Below, in pieces: positions 16,276 through 23,825 of a stretch of 52,669 nucleotides of DNA (positions within the stretch are counted from its first letter, which is position 1; every line of letters starts with the position of its first letter). The notes under the pieces are model-generated. The model ran no database searches. It saw nothing but the letters and a program-made list of their open reading frames with translations, and was not told where the DNA came from. A program made the translations under genes and the position numbers. This stretch comes from Candidatus Bipolaricaulota bacterium (lineage in GTDB: Bacteria; Bipolaricaulota; Bipolaricaulia; Bipolaricaulales; Bipolaricaulaceae): NCBI GenBank assembly GCA_026418075.1, contig JAOACA010000006.1:1-52669 (forward strand), read 5' to 3'.

Positions 16276-16704
16276 TCAGCGGGGCGTTGGCCTTCCCCCG
16301 GAAAGGCGAACCGGGGTCGGGTCCACGACGGCTCCGAACTCCTCCTGGGCCATCGCCAGGAGGAGTTTCCGGTGGCAGGGCTTGTCGTCCCCTTCGTAGC
16401 AGACAAGGAACACGTCCCGATCCTTGGCCTGAGCGGAGAGCTCCCGGAGCCGGGCCAGGGCCCGGGAATCCCCGAGGATCTGGGCCCGGAACCGGCGCTC
16501 GTAGTCGCACTCCTCCCACGCGTAGTGGATGGGGCTGGCGTAGCCGGAGTCAGGGGTGAACCGCTTCTTGGCCGCGGTGAAATCGCGGAAGAGCTGCGCG
16601 CTTGGGGCAAGCTCGTCGTTCCCCCTCCCCCGCATGACGAGGACGACCTCAGCGTCCGGGGGAAGCTCCTTCACCTTGCTGAGGTAGGTCTGCCGCAGGG
16701 CCAC
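16276..16704 (-). CDS. DUF488-family protein
   Basis: This 142-residue protein has the hallmark DUF488 motif VFLVCYEGDDKPCHRKLL, in which a Cys and a C-H-R triad are conserved, and the central YAWEECDYERRFRAQIL segment. The family is widespread and poorly characterised; the Cys/His/Arg set suggests a redox or nucleotide-related reaction, which is inference. GTG 16704 is chosen because GGAGGGG lies just upstream; an upstream in-frame GTG at 16719 would add five residues. It is 40 nt downstream of the ABC ATPase gene on the same strand and probably shares its transcript. Confidence 0.75.
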   Translation of the reverse strand: MALRQTYLSKVKELPPDAEVVLVMRGRGNDELAPSAQLFRDFTAAKKRFTPDSGYASPIHYAWEECDYERRFRAQILGDSRALARLRELSAQAKDRDVFLVCYEGDDKPCHRKLLLAMAQEEFGAVVDPTPVRLSGGRPTPR

Positions 16705-16744
16705 GTCCCCTCCGAGCACGCTCCGTCCCCCGCCCGAGTGCGGT

Positions 16745-17848
16745 TCACACCACCGCCTGCTCGGTCTCCCGGTCGAAGATGTGGAGCCGCTCGGTCATCG
16801 CGATCAGGGTGAGGTCCTGGCCCGGGTGGATCGAAAGGTGCGGGTCGAGCTTGGCCACGATCTCGTCCCCGGCGCAGTCGGCGTAGACGATGAGCTCGTC
16901 CCCGAGGGGCTCCCGGACCCGGACCTTGGCCCCAAACGCCCGGCCCGCCGTGTCCCCCCGGACCATCTCCGGGGTCCGGATGTCTTCGGGCCGAAGGCCG
17001 AGGACCACCTCCTTGCCCACGTAGCTGCGGACCGTGGGCGTGGCCCGGCCCTCGGGAACGAGGAGCTTGAACCCCTTCCCCTGGAGGTAGAGCCGCCCGT
17101 CCTCGGCCAGGAGCCGGGCGTCGAGGAAGTTCATGGGGGGAGAGCCGATGAACCCGGCCACGAACATGTTCGCCGGCCGGTCGTAGATCGTCTGGGGATC
17201 GTCGTACTGCATCACCACCCCGTCCTTCATCACCGCCACCCGGTGCCCGAGGGTCATCGCCTCGACCTGGTCGTGGGTCACGTAGATCGTGGTCGTCTTC
17301 AGACGCTGGTGGAGCTCGGCCAGTTCCGCCCGCATCCGGACCCGGAGCTTGGCGTCGAGGTTGGACAGGGGCTCGTCGAACAGGAACACCTTGGGATCGC
17401 GGACGATCGCCCGGCCCAGGGCCACCCGCTGCCGCTGTCCGCCCGAAAGCTCCCGCGGCTTGGCCCGAAGCTTCTCCGTGATCCCGAGGAGCTCGGCCGC
17501 CTCCCGCACCCGGCGGTCGATCTCCTTTTTGGGGACCTTCCGGAGCTTCAGGCCAAACGCCATGTTGTTGTAGACGTCCATGTGGGGGTAGAGGGCGTAG
17601 TTTTGGAACACCATGGCGATGTCCCGGTCCTTGGGGGGGACGTCGTTGACGCGTCGGTCGCCGATGAAGATGTCCCCCGCGGTCGCCTCCTCCAGGCCGG
17701 CCACCATCCGGAGGGTGGTCGTCTTCCCGCACCCCGAGGGGCCGACGAGCACGACGAACTCCCCATCGCGGACCTCCAAGGTGATCCGGTCCACGGCCGT
17801 GAAGTTCCCGAACTTCTTCGTGACCTCCTTCAGCCGAACTTCCGCCAT
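16745..17848 (-). CDS. ugpC: Sugar ABC transporter ATPase (UgpC/MsmX type)
   Basis: This 367-residue ATPase belongs to the carbohydrate-uptake CUT1 ABC family. The Walker A is GPSGCGKTTTLRM, the Q-loop VFQNYALYPHM, the signature LSGGQRQRVALGRAI, the Walker B KVFLFDEPLSNLDAKLR, and the switch His lies in YVTHDQVEAM. The C-terminal third is the MalK-type regulatory OB domain (VVLGLRPEDI, VREPLGDELIVYA, HLSIHPGQDL). No permease or binding-protein gene adjoins it. The sugar transporter at 20538-23819 lacks an ATPase, so this protein is the likely energiser, perhaps shared by several transporters as MsmX is. The ATG is preceded by AGGAGGGCG. Confidence 0.92.
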   Translation of the reverse strand: MAEVRLKEVTKKFGNFTAVDRITLEVRDGEFVVLVGPSGCGKTTTLRMVAGLEEATAGDIFIGDRRVNDVPPKDRDIAMVFQNYALYPHMDVYNNMAFGLKLRKVPKKEIDRRVREAAELLGITEKLRAKPRELSGGQRQRVALGRAIVRDPKVFLFDEPLSNLDAKLRVRMRAELAELHQRLKTTTIYVTHDQVEAMTLGHRVAVMKDGVVMQYDDPQTIYDRPANMFVAGFIGSPPMNFLDARLLAEDGRLYLQGKGFKLLVPEGRATPTVRSYVGKEVVLGLRPEDIRTPEMVRGDTAGRAFGAKVRVREPLGDELIVYADCAGDEIVAKLDPHLSIHPGQDLTLIAMTERLHIFDRETEQAVV

Positions 17849-17902
17849 CCTCGCCCTCCTATCGCGGCCAGCTTAGCTCCCTCCCGATTCCTCCGCAACG
17901 GC

Positions 17903-18181
17903 TCACCCCCCGCTCAACGGGGAGAAGAAGGTGAGCGTGTCCCCGGGGGCAAGGGGGGTTCCGAGGCCCTGGAGGTGGGCCACGTTCCGCCCGTTCACGA
18001 ACACGTGGAGGTGGTCCCGGAGGGCCCCGCGGGAGAAGAGGAGGGGCTCCAGGAGGGGCTCCTGGGCGGCGAGGGCCCGCAGGGCCGCGTCCGCCGTCGT
18101 CCCCGCCGGAAGCTCGAGGGCCACCTCGTCCCGCCCCAGGGCCGCCCGGAACTCCCCAAACAGCTTCACCGTCACCCGCAC
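17903..18181 (-). CDS. MoaD/ThiS-family sulfur carrier protein
   Basis: This 92-residue beta-grasp protein begins MRVTVKLFGEFRAALGRDE and ends in DTLTFFSPLSGG. The C-terminal Gly-Gly is the site that is adenylated and thiocarboxylated in MoaD and ThiS. The length and the VFVNGRNV turn fit MoaD. It would donate sulfur to molybdopterin, the tungsten cofactor needed by enzymes such as the aldehyde:ferredoxin oxidoreductase at 38037-39920; no other moa genes are in the window. GTG 18181 lies 7 nt after a TATACT box with no Shine-Dalgarno, suggesting a leaderless mRNA. It sits between rarA and ugpC on the same strand. Confidence 0.8.
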   Translation of the reverse strand: MRVTVKLFGEFRAALGRDEVALELPAGTTADAALRALAAQEPLLEPLLFSRGALRDHLHVFVNGRNVAHLQGLGTPLAPGDTLTFFSPLSGG

Positions 18182-18188
18182 GCCCCGA

Positions 18189-18194
18189 AGTATA
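18189..18194 (-). promoter_or_regulatory. -10 box of the moaD-like gene, leaderless arrangement
   Basis: TATACT on the minus strand lies just after the rarA stop and 7 nt before the GTG of the moaD-like gene. There is no clear -35 and no ribosome-binding site. Confidence 0.45.
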
Positions 18195-18200
18195 GGGGAG

Positions 18201-19496
18201 TCAGGGCTTCTTTCCCCGGATGAGGGCCCGCAGGGCCTGGAGACGGCGGAGGATCCGCCCCTCCCAGCCGGCGTCCTTGGGACGGTAGTACTCCCGGTCC
18301 CGCAGGCCCTCGGGGAGGCTCGGCATCGGGGCCACCCCCCCGGGCTCGTCGTGGGCGTACCGGTAGCCCTGGCCGTAGCCCACGTCCCTCATGAGGTCCG
18401 TGACGGGGTTCCGGAGGTGCAAGGGGACCGGCTCGTCGATCGTCTCGGCCACGTCCCGCTGGGCCTCCAGGTGGGCGCGGTAGAGGGCGTTGGACTTCGG
18501 GGCGAGGGCGAGGTAGGCCGCGGCCTGGACGAGGGCCAGGGCGCACTCCGGCATCCCCACGTGCTCCACGGCCTGGGCCGCCGCCACGGCCAGGGGCAGG
18601 GCCTGGGGATCGGCGAGGCCCACGTCCTCGCTCGCCATCCGGATGAGCCGTCGAGCGAGGTAGCGGGGGTCCTCCCCCGACTCGAGCATCCGCACGAGCC
18701 AGTAGATCGCCCCATCGACGTCGGAGTTCCGGACCGCTTTGTGGAGGGCGGAGATCAGGTTGTAGTGCTCCTCCCCGGCCCGGTCGTAGCGGGGGGCCTT
18801 CCGCCCCACCGCGGCCGCCACCGCGTCCCGGGAGAGCTCCCCCGGCCCCAGGGCCGCCACCGCCGTCTCGAGGGCGGTGAGGAGCCGCCGGGCATCGCCA
18901 TCGGCGTACTGGATCAGGAACTCCGCCGCCGCGGGCTGGAGGGTGACCTTCCCCGCGTACCCCCGCCCGCCCTCCAGGGCCCGCTGGAGGAGAGCCCGGA
19001 GGTCGTCGGGGGAGAGGGGCTCGAAGGCGAACACCTGGGCCCGGGAGAGGAGGGCGGAGCGGAGGGCAAACGAGGGGTTCTCCGTGGTCGCCCCGATGAA
19101 GAGGACCGACCCCTCCTCGAGGAACGGGAGAAGGACGTCCTGCTGGGCCCGGTTCCAGCGGTGGACCTCGTCGAGGAACAGGAGGTCCCGGGCCCCGGTC
19201 CGGCGCCACCCCTCCCGGGAGGCCTCGAGGACCGCCCGGACCTCGGTCACCGTGGCCAGGGCCGCCGAGCGGAGGACGAAGTTTGCCCCCCACCGGGCGG
19301 CGAGGATCCGCCCCACCGTGGTCTTCCCCGTCCCCGGAGGGCCCCAGAAGACGAGGGGGATCCCCACCCCGCCCTCGGCGAGCGCCCGGAGCGGCCCCTT
19401 CTCCCCGAGGAGGTGGCGCTGGCCGACCACCTCGGAGAGGTCCCGGGGCCGGAGGCGCTCAGCGAGGGGCACTGCCCCCTGCCACAAGCTATCCAT
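18201..19496 (-). CDS. rarA: Replication-associated recombination protein A (AAA+ ATPase)
   Basis: RarA (MgsA/WRNIP1) acts at stalled replication forks. The 431-residue protein has AERLRPRDLSEVVGQ, the Walker A FWGPPGTGKTTVGRILA, the Walker B LLFLDEVHRWNRAQQDVLLP, sensor 1 FIGATTENPSFALRSALLSR (arginine-finger region) and, in the C-terminal half, YNLISALHKAVRNSDVDGA and the DVGLADPQAL block. Length is normal. ATG 19496 is chosen over an upstream in-frame ATG because the family starts about here; GGGAGGAGT lies in front and TACAAT 9 nt upstream. The gene is divergent from iclR. Confidence 0.92.
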   Translation of the reverse strand: MDSLWQGAVPLAERLRPRDLSEVVGQRHLLGEKGPLRALAEGGVGIPLVFWGPPGTGKTTVGRILAARWGANFVLRSAALATVTEVRAVLEASREGWRRTGARDLLFLDEVHRWNRAQQDVLLPFLEEGSVLFIGATTENPSFALRSALLSRAQVFAFEPLSPDDLRALLQRALEGGRGYAGKVTLQPAAAEFLIQYADGDARRLLTALETAVAALGPGELSRDAVAAAVGRKAPRYDRAGEEHYNLISALHKAVRNSDVDGAIYWLVRMLESGEDPRYLARRLIRMASEDVGLADPQALPLAVAAAQAVEHVGMPECALALVQAAAYLALAPKSNALYRAHLEAQRDVAETIDEPVPLHLRNPVTDLMRDVGYGQGYRYAHDEPGGVAPMPSLPEGLRDREYYRPKDAGWEGRILRRLQALRALIRGKKP

Positions 19497-19505
19497 ACTC
19501 CTCCC

Positions 19506-19511
19506 ATTGTA
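19506..19511 (-). promoter_or_regulatory. -10 box of rarA
   Basis: TACAAT on the minus strand, preceded by GGGGC, lies 9 nt before the rarA ATG. The intervening GGGAGGAGT could also serve as a ribosome-binding site on a longer transcript. Confidence 0.45.
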
Positions 19512-19554
19512 GCCCCATCCACCGGGACGAGGCCGTGACCCAAGCAGGCTGGGA

Positions 19555-19584
19555 TTGACACCGATGCGCAAACCTGCGTACCAT
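19555..19584 (+). promoter_or_regulatory. iclR promoter, leaderless arrangement
   Basis: TTGACA (19555-19560) and TACCAT (19579-19584) are 18 nt apart. The chosen iclR ATG at 19591 follows the -10 by 6 nt. Confidence 0.65.
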
Positions 19585-19590
19585 GCCGCG

Positions 19591-20373
19591 ATGGTCCACC
19601 GCGAACGCTACCTCAACACATCTCTGGCCAAAGCCCTTTCCGTCCTGGAGCTTTTCCAGGAAGGGGCCGCGGAGTTCACGCTGAGCGAGCTGGCCCGCAA
19701 GCTCGGAGCCCGCCCGGGAACCCTTTACCCCATTGTGTACACCCTCCAACGCTTTGGGTATCTGGACCGCGATCCAGAGACCAAACGTTATCGGCCTGGG
19801 TTGAAATTCCTCGTCCATGCCCATCACATCCTCAGCTCCCTCGACGTGCGGGAGAAGGCGAAACCGGTTCTGCGCCGCTTAGCCCGTGAGGCGCGGGCCA
19901 ACGCCCACTTGGCCATCGTCTATGAGGACGAAGTCCTGTACCTGGACCGCGAAGAAGCCGCGCCAAGTGTGGTCATCCCGTCGGTGATTGGCCGCCGAGT
20001 CCCGCTGCATTGCACCGCCTTGGGAAAGGTGCTCCTGGCCCACAACAACGAGCTGCAAGATCGTCTCCTGCAACGCGAGGCCCTCCCGGCCCTGACCCCC
20101 CACACGATCACCGACCCCGAAGAGCTGCGAGCGGAGCTGGCCACCGTGAGGGCCCAAGGCTACGCGGTGGATTGGGAGGAGTTCCACGTGGGAAACGTAT
20201 GTGTGGCGGCACCGGTGTGGAACTACCGCCGCCACGTGGTGGCGGCGCTCTCAATCTCCCTCGCCAAGGCCGGCCTGGAACAAACTTCTCTCGCTCGGCT
20301 CGTTGAGCTCGTGGTGAGCGGCGCCGCCGAGGTCTCCCACTCCCTCGGCTATACCCCCGCTGGATCCTCTTAG
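19591..20373 (+). CDS. IclR-family transcriptional regulator
   Basis: This 260-residue regulator has an N-terminal winged helix-turn-helix (LAKALSVLELFQEGAAEFTL, SELARKLGARPGTLYPIVYT) and a C-terminal IclR effector domain (ALGKVLLAHN, LRAELATVRAQGYAVDWEEF, VCVAAPVWN, VAALSISL). Both domains have the usual length. Start 19591 is preferred because the family begins close to there and a good promoter ends 6 nt upstream; an in-frame ATG at 19564 would lie inside that promoter. It is transcribed in the same direction as the carbohydrate operon that starts 165 nt later and probably controls it through the inverted repeat at 20392-20409. Confidence 0.9.
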   Translation: MVHRERYLNTSLAKALSVLELFQEGAAEFTLSELARKLGARPGTLYPIVYTLQRFGYLDRDPETKRYRPGLKFLVHAHHILSSLDVREKAKPVLRRLAREARANAHLAIVYEDEVLYLDREEAAPSVVIPSVIGRRVPLHCTALGKVLLAHNNELQDRLLQREALPALTPHTITDPEELRAELATVRAQGYAVDWEEFHVGNVCVAAPVWNYRRHVVAALSISLAKAGLEQTSLARLVELVVSGAAEVSHSLGYTPAGSS

Positions 20374-20386
20374 GACTGCCCCACGG

Positions 20387-20415
20387 TTGACCGGTGGGGA
20401 GACCCACCGTATACT
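20387..20415 (+). promoter_or_regulatory. Promoter of the carbohydrate operon
   Basis: TTGACC (20387-20392) and TATACT (20410-20415) are separated by 17 nt, the best promoter in the window. Transcription would start near 20422, giving a leader of about 115 nt before the binding-protein ATG. Confidence 0.75.
20392..20409. promoter_or_regulatory. Candidate operator: inverted repeat in the promoter spacer
   Basis: CGGTGGG (20392-20398) and CCCACCG (20403-20409) form a perfect 7-bp inverted repeat with 4 nt between, filling the -35/-10 spacer. A bound regulator would block polymerase. The adjacent IclR protein is the obvious candidate; binding is inferred. Confidence 0.5.
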
Positions 20416-20537
20416 CAAATCGCAAACTGTTATTGTCTAATCCAAAAGGAGGTGGGAGCAGGGACCACTTCGGCGACGAGGGGCAGGGCTAGGTAGGGTC
20501 CGGAAACTGGGATACGAGGATGTGTTGGAGGTGGAGC

Positions 20538-22016
20538 ATGAGGTGGAAGCTCGTGGTAGGGTGCTTCTTGGCGGTGCTGGGCACGGCCTGGGGCGTGGCC
20601 CAGACGGGACGGTTTGCGGGGGTGACGATCACGGTGTTCACCCAACCCCCGCCGTACATCGCCAAACCGGTGATGATGTTTGCTCCGGACTGGGAGAGAA
20701 TCACCGGGGCCAAGGTCCGCTTGATCACTGCCCCCTGGGGGGAGCTTTACCCCAAGATGTATTCCTCGTTCGCACTCGGACAAGGGCTGTTTGACATCGT
20801 GATCATGCCGGCCGCCTGGCTTCCTGACTTCGCAGAGGCCGGTTTCCTTGTCCCCCTGGACGACCTCATCGCGAAGGATCCGGCCATCGAGTGGAACGAC
20901 ATCATCCCTGTGTACCGGGAACGGATCGTGAGCTGGGGGGGCAAGGTCTACGCCGTGCCCATGGACGGAGATTCCCACATCTTCTACTACCGCAAGGACG
21001 CGCTGGAAAACCCGGAGTACCAGGCCCGGTTCAAGGCCAAGTACGGCTACGATCTGCCGGTGCCTCCGCGGACCTGGAAGCAGGTGCGCGACATTGCGGA
21101 GTTCTTCCACGGATGGGATTGGGATGGGGACGGCGTCATGAACTACGGGGTGGTGGAGCCGCGGCGCTATGCAGGCCAGGCGGACTGGTGCTTCTTCTCC
21201 CGCGCCGTGGGCTACGTTGCCCTCCCCGGCCAGCCCGGCGGCCTGTTCTTTGACCCGGTGACGATGAAACCCCGGATCAACTCCCCCGGCCACATCAAGG
21301 CCCTCGAGGACTACGTGGAGATCATGAAGTTCGGCGTCCCGGGGATGATCAACATGGACTCGGGTGAGGTGCGGAGCGTGTTTGCCTCGGGAGTGGCCGC
21401 CATGGCCATCGACTGGGGCGACATCGGCGTCATCTCCGAGGTCGGCAAGGAGTCCAAGGTCAAGGGGAAGGTGGGGTACGCAGTCCTGCCCGGGTCCATG
21501 GAGGTCTGGAACTTTGCCCAGAACCAATGGGTGACGCTGAAGGAGCCCAACCAGGCGGGGTACCTGGCGTTCGGTGGTTGGGTGGCGGCCATTGACCGCA
21601 ACAGCAAGAACATCGCGGCCGCCTACGACTTCATCTCCTACCTCTCCCGGCCGGCCAACAGCTACATCAGCGTCACCACCTCCGAAACGGGGTTTAACCC
21701 GTACCGGAAGAGCCACTTTGAGACCCTGGCTGGGTGGATCGGGTTTGGCTTCGGCCGCGACGCGGCGGCGGCGTACCTCAAGGCGATCAACGACACGATC
21801 GGACATCCGAACGTTCAGCCCGACCTGAGGATCCCCGGGGCCGCGAAGTACTTCGAGGCCCTCGACGCCCAGCTGGCCCTCGTGGTGGCTGGCCAGAAGA
21901 CCCCGAAGGCAGCCCTCGATGAGGTGGCCCGGATCTGGGAGCAGATCACCGAAGAGTACGGTCGTGCTGCCCAGCTCAAGGCCTACCGCCTGTCGTTGGG
22001 CCTGCCCTCTCCGTAA
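20538..22016 (+). CDS. Sugar ABC transporter substrate-binding protein
   Basis: This 492-residue family 1 (MalE/UgpB-like) extracellular solute-binding protein starts with a Sec signal peptide (MRWKLVVGCFLAVLGTAWG, cleavage near AWG-VAQ). Family features are the ITVFTQPPPYIAKPVMMFAP start of domain 1, FALGQGLFDIVIMPAAWLPD, the VPLDDLI segment, GKVYAVPMDGDSHIFYYRKD, and late YDFISYLSRP and YFEALDAQLAL blocks. The length is at the long end for the family. ATG 20538 follows GGAGGTGGAGC. It is the first gene of the operon and is separated from the permeases by a hairpin with a T-run. The ligand is unknown. Confidence 0.9.
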   Translation: MRWKLVVGCFLAVLGTAWGVAQTGRFAGVTITVFTQPPPYIAKPVMMFAPDWERITGAKVRLITAPWGELYPKMYSSFALGQGLFDIVIMPAAWLPDFAEAGFLVPLDDLIAKDPAIEWNDIIPVYRERIVSWGGKVYAVPMDGDSHIFYYRKDALENPEYQARFKAKYGYDLPVPPRTWKQVRDIAEFFHGWDWDGDGVMNYGVVEPRRYAGQADWCFFSRAVGYVALPGQPGGLFFDPVTMKPRINSPGHIKALEDYVEIMKFGVPGMINMDSGEVRSVFASGVAAMAIDWGDIGVISEVGKESKVKGKVGYAVLPGSMEVWNFAQNQWVTLKEPNQAGYLAFGGWVAAIDRNSKNIAAAYDFISYLSRPANSYISVTTSETGFNPYRKSHFETLAGWIGFGFGRDAAAAYLKAINDTIGHPNVQPDLRIPGAAKYFEALDAQLALVVAGQKTPKAALDEVARIWEQITEEYGRAAQLKAYRLSLGLPSP

Positions 22017-22027
22017 GCGCCCTGCTC

Positions 22028-22074
22028 GGCGGGGCTCCAGGGCCTCTCCTGGGGCCCCGCCGCCCTTCCTTTTT
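22028..22074 (+). terminator. Intercistronic terminator or attenuator after the binding-protein gene
   Basis: A 14-bp stem (22028-22041 with 22048-22061, one U-G wobble, 6-nt loop) is followed by TTCCTTTTT. It has the form of an intrinsic terminator but sits inside an operon. Partial termination would give more binding protein than permease, a common arrangement. Confidence 0.75.
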
Positions 22075-22085
22075 GAGGAGAGACC

Positions 22086-22973
22086 GTGATCGGGAAGACC
22101 GCGCAAAGGCAGGGTCGACTCTTCCTCGCCCCGACCGTCATCCTCCTTTTGTGCTTCACGATCTTTCCGCTTCTCTTCACAATTGCCCTCATGTTCGGGG
22201 AGGCCCGCTTCGTCGGAGGGGGGCTCCGCATCGAGTTCGTCGGGGGGAGAAACTGGGTCCGCCTCTTCGGAGACGAACGCTTTTGGAACGCCTTGGGGGT
22301 CACCGTCCGCATCGTCGCCATGGCGGTCAGCCTGGAATACCTCCTCGGATTGGGGCTTGCCCTGCTCCTGGACCGCAAGCTGCGCGGACAAGCGGTGTTT
22401 CGCGTTCTGTTCATCGTCCCCATGCTCCTCACCCCGATTGCCGTGGGGTACATGTGGCGGATGATCTTCGACGTGGGGCGGGGCCCGATCACTGGGATCC
22501 TGGAGCGCCTTGGCCTTGCGCCCGTGGGTTGGCTCACAGAAAGCTCGGTAGCTATCTACTCCATTGTCATTACCGACATCTGGCAGTGGACTCCGTTCAT
22601 GTTCCTCATCCTCTACGCCGCCCTCCAGGCAATTCCCAAGGACTACATCGAAGCCGCACGGGTGGACGGCGCGTCGGGGTGGCAGGTGTTCCGACGGATC
22701 ACCCTTCCCCTCCTGGCCCCCGCCTCGATCGCGGCCGTCCTCCTCCGCACAATCGAGTGCTTTAAAATTGTGGACACCATCTATATCATGACCGGCGGAG
22801 GGCCAGGCCGTAGCACGGAGTCGATGACCCTCTTTGGATATGCAATCGGGTTCCGGGCGTTCGATCTGGACTATGGGGCGACTATTTCCTTCAGCTTGTT
22901 CCTTGCGGTTCTTGTCTCCTCCATGGTCTTCGTCACCCTCACCCGGCGCTTGCGAGAAGTACGGATGGAGTGA
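22086..22973 (+). CDS. Sugar ABC transporter permease, MalF type
   Basis: This 295-residue inner-membrane permease has about six transmembrane segments (first at residues 13-35) and the cytoplasmic EAA loop EAARVDGASGWQVFRRITLP that contacts the ATPase. It fits the CUT1 MalF/UgpA subfamily; the N-terminal region with FVGGRNWVRLFGDERFWNAL is typical. GTG 22086 is preceded by GAGGAGAGACC. The second permease gene begins 3 nt after its stop. No ATPase gene is in the operon. Confidence 0.9.
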   Translation: MIGKTAQRQGRLFLAPTVILLLCFTIFPLLFTIALMFGEARFVGGGLRIEFVGGRNWVRLFGDERFWNALGVTVRIVAMAVSLEYLLGLGLALLLDRKLRGQAVFRVLFIVPMLLTPIAVGYMWRMIFDVGRGPITGILERLGLAPVGWLTESSVAIYSIVITDIWQWTPFMFLILYAALQAIPKDYIEAARVDGASGWQVFRRITLPLLAPASIAAVLLRTIECFKIVDTIYIMTGGGPGRSTESMTLFGYAIGFRAFDLDYGATISFSLFLAVLVSSMVFVTLTRRLREVRME

Positions 22974-22976
22974 AAC

Positions 22977-23819
22977 GTGAGGCAAAGACTGGGAACCGCT
23001 GCGGTGTACACGCTGCTGCTCCTCTGGGCCGTCGTCGTCGTGGCACCCCTGTTCTGGCTCATCACCACCTCGGTCAAAGACAAGAACGATGTGTTCCTAG
23101 GACCAAAGTTCTTCCCCGGTGTCGATTTCACCCCAACGGCCCAGTGGTGGATTCGCATCTTCACCGTGGAACGGGCGACCGTCCTCTACCCCTACCTCAA
23201 CAGCCTCATCGTCGCCACTACCAGCGCCATCTTCGCCACCGTCCTCGGAGCGCTGGCTGCCTACGCATTGACGCGGGTGCGGTTCAAATTCGGGCCGATG
23301 AGAAACGAGGACATCTTGTTCTGGATTGTCTCTCAGCGGATCATGCCCCCGATCATCGTGGTTTTCGCTATCTTTGTCATGTACCGCGTGACCCGCCTGC
23401 TGGACACCCACATTGGGCTGATCCTGGTCTACGTGGTGTTCAACCTCCCGCTGGCGGTGTGGATCATGTCCAACTTCCTCTCCCAGATACCCCGCTCGGT
23501 GGAGGAAGCGGCGTGGGTGGACGGGGCTTCCCTTACCACCACTCTGTTCCGCGTGGTGGTCCCGATGATTCTGCCAAGCCTCATGTCTACTTTCCTTTTG
23601 TGTTTCGTGTTTGCGTGGAACGAATTTTTGTTCGCGCTCATCCTCTCCTACTCCCGAACCCAGACGGTACCCCTGCTCATCGCCGCCCAACACTTCCAGC
23701 GGGGCCCCCAGTGGTGGGACATCTCTGTCCTCTCCACCCTGGCCGTCCTCCCACCCATCGCGATCACGGTGGGACTTCAGAAGTACTTTGTCAAGGGATT
23801 GATCCCCATTGGCAAGTGA
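22977..23819 (+). CDS. Sugar ABC transporter permease, MalG type
   Basis: This 280-residue permease has six predicted membrane spans and the EAA loop EEAAWVDGASLTTTLFRVVV. The first segment (TLLLLWAVVVVAPLFWLITT) followed by SVKDKNDVF is typical of MalG/UgpE proteins. It pairs with the upstream permease to form the channel. GTG 22977 lies 3 nt after the previous stop. The kinase gene follows after 6 nt, so transport and phosphorylation are encoded together. Confidence 0.9.
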   Translation: MRQRLGTAAVYTLLLLWAVVVVAPLFWLITTSVKDKNDVFLGPKFFPGVDFTPTAQWWIRIFTVERATVLYPYLNSLIVATTSAIFATVLGALAAYALTRVRFKFGPMRNEDILFWIVSQRIMPPIIVVFAIFVMYRVTRLLDTHIGLILVYVVFNLPLAVWIMSNFLSQIPRSVEEAAWVDGASLTTTLFRVVVPMILPSLMSTFLLCFVFAWNEFLFALILSYSRTQTVPLLIAAQHFQRGPQWWDISVLSTLAVLPPIAITVGLQKYFVKGLIPIGK

Positions 23820-23825
23820 ACGCCC

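Noticed and set aside
20445-20500. An extra Shine-Dalgarno (AAAAGGAGGTGGG) in the carbohydrate operon leader
   Set aside because: Only a short GTG-initiated frame follows, without any feature of a leader peptide. It could be a remnant or part of a longer 5' structure, but I cannot support a gene.
20430-22985. An 851-codon minus-strand open frame
   Set aside because: It is antisense to the sugar-binding protein and first permease, with a His/Asp/Arg-rich shadow composition.
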